Under the pieces are notes generated by a model. The model saw nothing but the letters and a program-made list of their open reading frames with translations. It ran no database searches and was not told where the DNA came from. DNA of 23,215 nucleotides from a virus, in IMG/VR virus record IMGVR_UViG_3300040815_000691, positions 1 to 23,215 of that record; one strand, written 5' to 3'. The translations under genes were made by a program, and so were the position numbers. Below are positions 20,906 to 23,215 of this stretch, one piece after another (the first letter of the stretch is position 1; every line of letters starts with the position of its first letter).

Positions 20906-21129
20906 ACGTTGAAGGTAAGAGAATACCTGGAGAAGACGTGGCTGCAATGCCACCCACTCCACCATTTAAACAATGAAATTTAAGGGGTGGAACTAGGATC
21001 GATTCACAGTTAAAACTTACTGGAGTTTAATCGCTGACAACGTAAAGTCATCTTATAAATGCTAACAATTTAGCGATGGCAGCTTAATACTGCTAAACGG
21101 TTTGCCTGTACCGAGTAACAGAAACAGGC
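20906..21129 (+). ncRNA. ssrA: circularly permuted (two-piece) tmRNA
   Basis: The order is permuted. The acceptor piece comes first and ends in CCACTCC (20954-20960), discriminator A, and CCA (20962-20964). A 19-base intervening segment (20965-20983) can form a hairpin. The coding piece then starts with GGGGTGG (20984-20990). GGGGTGG pairs with CCACTCC in seven pairs including a G-U at position 3, the alanyl-tRNA synthetase identity signal. The T-arm is GTGGC, loop TGCAAT, GCCAC (20938-20953). CTAGGATCGATTC matches the conserved start region of tmRNA. The tag frame begins with GCT at 21061 and encodes ANNLAMAA with TAA at 21085. The far ends are estimated. Function: rescue of stalled ribosomes with SmpB. 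Confidence 0.88.
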
Positions 21130-21158
21130 TTGACAAAATCACTCACAGATGATATAAT
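21130..21158 (+). promoter_or_regulatory. sigma70-type promoter for leaderless gp33-like gene
   Basis: Perfect TTGACA (21130-21135), 17-base spacer, perfect TATAAT (21153-21158). The ATG at 21165 is the seventh base after the -10, the expected +1. The -35 starts at the end of the tmRNA. Confidence 0.9.
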
Positions 21159-21164
21159 GAATGT

Positions 21165-21389
21165 ATGAATTTAATGAATAGTAAAAAGTTTAGTCTTATA
21201 GTTGAGGATATTGTTAAAAAGAAAAAGATAACTTATATGGATGCGGTTATAAGTTATTGTGAAGATAATGATATAGATCCGTCATCTATAGGACCTCTTG
21301 TAAATAAATCACTTAAAGAAAAAATAAAAGAAGAAGCACAAGAACTTAACTTGGTTGAAAAATCAAGTACAGCAGTTTTGCCTATATGA
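21165..21389 (+). CDS. 33: late promoter transcription accessory protein, gp33-like
   Basis: 74 aa from ATG 21165 (71 from ATG 21174). Size and the pattern KKITYMDAVISYCEDNDIDP with KSLKEKIKEEAQELNLVEKS fit the gp33 family of T4-like cyanophages. In T4, gp33 binds the RNA polymerase flap and couples the sliding clamp and gp55 to late promoters. The order gp33, gp59, gp32 also agrees with T4. The gp59 ATG overlaps its stop (ATGA). Identified by pattern and context. Confidence 0.78.
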   Translation: MNLMNSKKFSLIVEDIVKKKKITYMDAVISYCEDNDIDPSSIGPLVNKSLKEKIKEEAQELNLVEKSSTAVLPI

Positions 21390-21988
21390 ACAGTTATGAA
21401 GCTTATACATTATACCTGGCAATTAAACTACACTTCACTTCCTCTAATTATGATTTTTACAAGCACAATGCCAAAGTTAATGCAACTTTTAATACATTTT
21501 TAAAACGCAATGATAGATTTTTTTTTCATAAACTTACAACTAAATACAATAAGGAAGAAATGCTAGAATATTTTGTATGTAATTTCTTTCATAATTCAAA
21601 AACATGGATAGGAAATTTAGTTAGAGCTGATGGAGAAACAAACTATACAAAGTGGAAAAAATATAATCAATCATTTACATACAATTTTAGAAATGATTGC
21701 TTATTATTGCGTAATATCATTGATGCTGATAGGATTTCTTTTGATGATATTTTTCGTATATCTAATGGTCAACACCCGAGATTGTTACGGTTACTTCTTT
21801 CTGAACAAATCGGAGTACAAACATTCATCATCTTGGATAAGATATTATCGTTTTGTAAAAATTGGGATAAAGAAATTGCCGAAACTATTATATGGCCTGA
21901 AAAGTCATTTAAGGTTGCCAAGTTAAAACCATTTGTCAATTTCAACTTAACAAAATGTAAATTTATTATGAAAGAGGTTTTTGTATGA
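21386..21988 (+). CDS. 59: DNA helicase loader, gp59-like
   Basis: 200 aa (T4 gp59: 217). The opening YEAYTLYLAIKLHFTSSNYD with DFYKHNAKV, the segment RNDRFFFHKLTTKY, the tract SKTWIGNLVRADG and the later GVQTFIILDKILSF line up with T4 gp59 (VYKLYLMIKQH, RDKYFFQKLSEKY, AWIGDISDAD, SFETFILLDSFLNI). It loads the gp41-type replicative helicase on gp32-coated forks. It is coupled by ATGA to the gp33-like gene and to the small gene after it. Confidence 0.88.
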   Translation: MNSYEAYTLYLAIKLHFTSSNYDFYKHNAKVNATFNTFLKRNDRFFFHKLTTKYNKEEMLEYFVCNFFHNSKTWIGNLVRADGETNYTKWKKYNQSFTYNFRNDCLLLRNIIDADRISFDDIFRISNGQHPRLLRLLLSEQIGVQTFIILDKILSFCKNWDKEIAETIIWPEKSFKVAKLKPFVNFNLTKCKFIMKEVFV

Positions 21989-22146
21989 GTGAAGAGCGTA
22001 AACTAACCGAAGAAGAAGTAAGACAAGAATATAGACAACACAGAAAAGATAAAGTGTTTGCTCAATGTTGGCCTGCCAATAATGATAGTTTTTATGAATG
22101 GTGTTCACAATACATAGATTACCAACATATAAAGAAACGAAGATGA
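21985..22146 (+). CDS. small hypothetical protein, 53 aa
   Basis: ATG overlaps the gp59-like stop (ATGA) and its TGA overlaps the next ATG, so it sits in a tightly coupled chain. The start is charged (SEERKLTEEEVRQEYRQHRK), followed by an aromatic segment with two cysteines (AQCWPANNDSFYEWCSQY). Composition is protein-like. No family recognised. Confidence 0.65.
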   Translation: MSEERKLTEEEVRQEYRQHRKDKVFAQCWPANNDSFYEWCSQYIDYQHIKKRR

Positions 22147-23009
22147 ATAGAGTATTTTTAATTGGCAACGGTGAAAGTAGAAAAGATTTTGATTTAAATC
22201 TTTTAAAGCCGCATGGTAAGTTATATGGTTGTAATGCCATCTATAGAGATTATCCTGAACTGATAGATGTTTTAACTTCGGTTGATGGTGGTATGATACA
22301 TGAAGTATATCACTCTGGTATTGCACAAAAAATACCATGCTATTTTAGAGCATGGACTAAAGTTCCTGCAATGTTATATCAAAGTATTGTTGAGGGTATG
22401 GCTTCAATACAAGATTTAAAAGATATGAAAGAGTTTGATTTAATAAAGGCAAACGAACAAGGTGACTCACAAGAATTTGTTACACACGGTTCTACAATTG
22501 AAGGTGCTATTACAATATTAAAAAAGGCAAAAGAAAAAGGCGGCGATAGAGAACGAGTAAAAAAACATATACACAATTCCCACGTTTATGTTTCATGGAT
22601 AAAACAACCTGATAAATCTTATGACATAAGAGAGTGTGAACCAGATGGTGTTGATGATGGTTGGGCGTGTGGTCCTACAACAGGTTATATTGCTACAAAA
22701 TTAGAAAAACCAGATGAGATTTATATGATAGGCCATGATCTAGTATCTGATACAAACACAGTTAACAATCTGTACAAAAGCACAAAGAACTATGTTGCTT
22801 CAGAATTTGAACCAACGCCATCAGGTAATTGGGAATTACAATGGAAAAGACTAATGGAGTTAAATCCTAAAATTAAGTTTTTTAAAGTAAACAAAGAATT
22901 AAACGATAGTCCTACAAACAGAAAAATAGACGTATTTACAGCACAAGAGGACATCAATTTAGAATATATTGATCAAGCACAGCTGCTTGACAGATTGAGT
23001 GCAAAGTGA
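22143..23009 (+). CDS. conserved phage protein with Rossmann-like N-terminus (DUF115-like?), unknown
   Basis: 288 aa from ATG 22143, preferred to upstream starts because it couples with the previous stop. The start VFLIGNGESRKDFDLNLLKP with YGCNAIYRDYP is typical of a family with a nucleotide-sugar-like binding loop, reminiscent of DUF115 and sugar-transfer proteins. The later GPTTGYIATKLEKPDEIYMI with GHDL supports the same comparison. Related proteins sit near gp32 in marine T4-like phages, as far as I recall. A glycosylation or surface-sugar role is a guess. Confidence 0.65.
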   Translation: MNRVFLIGNGESRKDFDLNLLKPHGKLYGCNAIYRDYPELIDVLTSVDGGMIHEVYHSGIAQKIPCYFRAWTKVPAMLYQSIVEGMASIQDLKDMKEFDLIKANEQGDSQEFVTHGSTIEGAITILKKAKEKGGDRERVKKHIHNSHVYVSWIKQPDKSYDIRECEPDGVDDGWACGPTTGYIATKLEKPDEIYMIGHDLVSDTNTVNNLYKSTKNYVASEFEPTPSGNWELQWKRLMELNPKIKFFKVNKELNDSPTNRKIDVFTAQEDINLEYIDQAQLLDRLSAK

Positions 23010-23015
23010 TATAAT
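22987..23015 (+). promoter_or_regulatory. sigma70-type promoter for leaderless 32-codon gene
   Basis: GCTTGACA, with TTGACA at 22987-22992, a 17-base spacer and TATAAT at 23010-23015, overlapping the end of the preceding gene. ATG 23022 is the seventh base after the -10. Confidence 0.85.
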
Positions 23016-23021
23016 AGACAT

Positions 23022-23120
23022 ATGTTTGATAAAATTTTATATAAGATTTTAGAAAAGATTTCTGCCTATATAGAAAAGGTAGAAAAATTTGTTAATGATA
23101 AGAAAAAGAAGCATAAATAA
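23022..23120 (+). CDS. small basic helical protein, 32 aa
   Basis: ATG at the predicted +1 of a consensus promoter. The product (MFDKILYKILEKISAYIEKV and a Lys-rich end) can form one amphipathic helix. It has no ribosome site. The last codons (CAT AAA TAA) contain a CATAAATA octamer for the next gene. The start is well supported by the promoter; function unknown. Confidence 0.6.
   Translation: MFDKILYKILEKISAYIEKVEKFVNDKKKKHK
23112..23119 (+). promoter_or_regulatory. candidate T4-type late promoter (CATAAATA)
   Basis: Third CATAAATA in the window, 58 bases upstream of the presumed gp32 gene. It overlaps the stop of the small gene at 23022. Predicted start near 23125, giving a leader with a good ribosome site. 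Confidence 0.4.
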
Positions 23121-23177
23121 TACTATACTTACATTAATACAAATACGTACAACAATATATACAAGGAGATACATACA

Positions 23178-23215
23178 ATGTCAAGTGCATTAGAAGCCCT
23201 AAAGAAGTCAAAGTC
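23178..23215 (+). CDS. 32: probable single-stranded DNA-binding protein gp32, N-terminus only
   Basis: Only 12 full codons are present (MSSALEALKKSK). AAGGAG at 23163-23168 supports the start. The short Ser/Leu/Lys opening resembles gp32 starts in T4-like marine phages, and T4 places 33, 59 and 32 together, so gp32 is expected here. The N-terminus of gp32 mediates cooperative binding. The call depends on context more than on sequence. Confidence 0.55.
   Translation, partial: MSSALEALKKSK

Noticed and set aside
1-23215. Genes on the minus strand, CRISPR arrays, insertion sequences, attachment sites
   Set aside because: Minus-strand frames are all opposite well-supported genes and have shadow composition; no direct-repeat array, transposase or terminal inverted repeat was seen.

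Overview
The window is one dense, entirely plus-strand gene array from a T4-type (Straboviridae-like) marine bacteriophage. Coding is AT-rich, genes are mostly 60-200 codons, and many are joined by ATGA, TAATG or short overlaps. T4-type markers are a gp61-like primase, NrdA/NrdB, a glutaredoxin, a gp33-like late-transcription coactivator, a gp59-like helicase loader and, at the right edge, a probable start of gp32. Many of the other proteins look like families seen in T4-like cyanophages and SAR11 phages. An alphaproteobacterial host such as SAR11 is an inference. It rests on base composition, protein style and a circularly permuted tmRNA, the arrangement typical of alphaproteobacteria.

Layout. 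1-1.1 kb: 3' part of a CHASE2/class III adenylate cyclase gene that starts left of the window. 1.2-6.9 kb: coiled-coil membrane protein, primase, nrdA, nrdB, zinc ribbon and RuvC-like resolvase, tightly coupled from nrdA onward. 7.0-9.0 kb: small unknown proteins, including a 2H phosphoesterase-like protein. 9.1-11.9 kb: a second promoter group encoding small envelope proteins (two lipoproteins, two signal-peptide or anchored proteins), glutaredoxin and two conserved unknowns. 11.9-12.9 kb: an HTH-like protein, then a late-type promoter with a GC-rich leader hairpin before a DUF6433-like gene, then a structured intergenic element. 13.0-15.4 kb: SprT-like protease, glucosaminidase (probable endolysin) and a small membrane protein. 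15.5-18.5 kb: DenV-like glycosylase, SufE-like, Dps-like and FmdB-like proteins, a structured RNA candidate with a terminator-like hairpin, and a small lipoprotein. 18.5-20.9 kb: DUF465-like protein, M15 peptidase with an in-frame TGA near its end, cysteine-hydrolase-like protein, PD-(D/E)XK exonuclease and a secreted protein. 20.9-21.13 kb: permuted tmRNA. 21.1-23.2 kb: gp33, gp59, small genes and the start of gp32.

How it fits together. Ribonucleotide reductase with glutaredoxin supplies dNTPs. Primase, gp59, exonuclease, RuvC-like resolvase and DenV-like glycosylase serve replication, recombination and repair. gp33 with TATAAATA-like sites implies T4-style late transcription. Two peptidoglycan hydrolases serve lysis or entry. 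SufE, the Dps-like protein, the cyclase and the tmRNA are host-type functions that could adjust iron-sulfur metabolism, signalling and ribosome rescue.

The most unusual points are the phage-encoded permuted tmRNA with a short ANNLAMAA tag, the membrane adenylate cyclase, the 2H phosphoesterase-like protein, and at least five sigma70-type promoters whose predicted +1 falls on the start codon (leaderless genes). All identifications are from reading the sequence; no database search was run.
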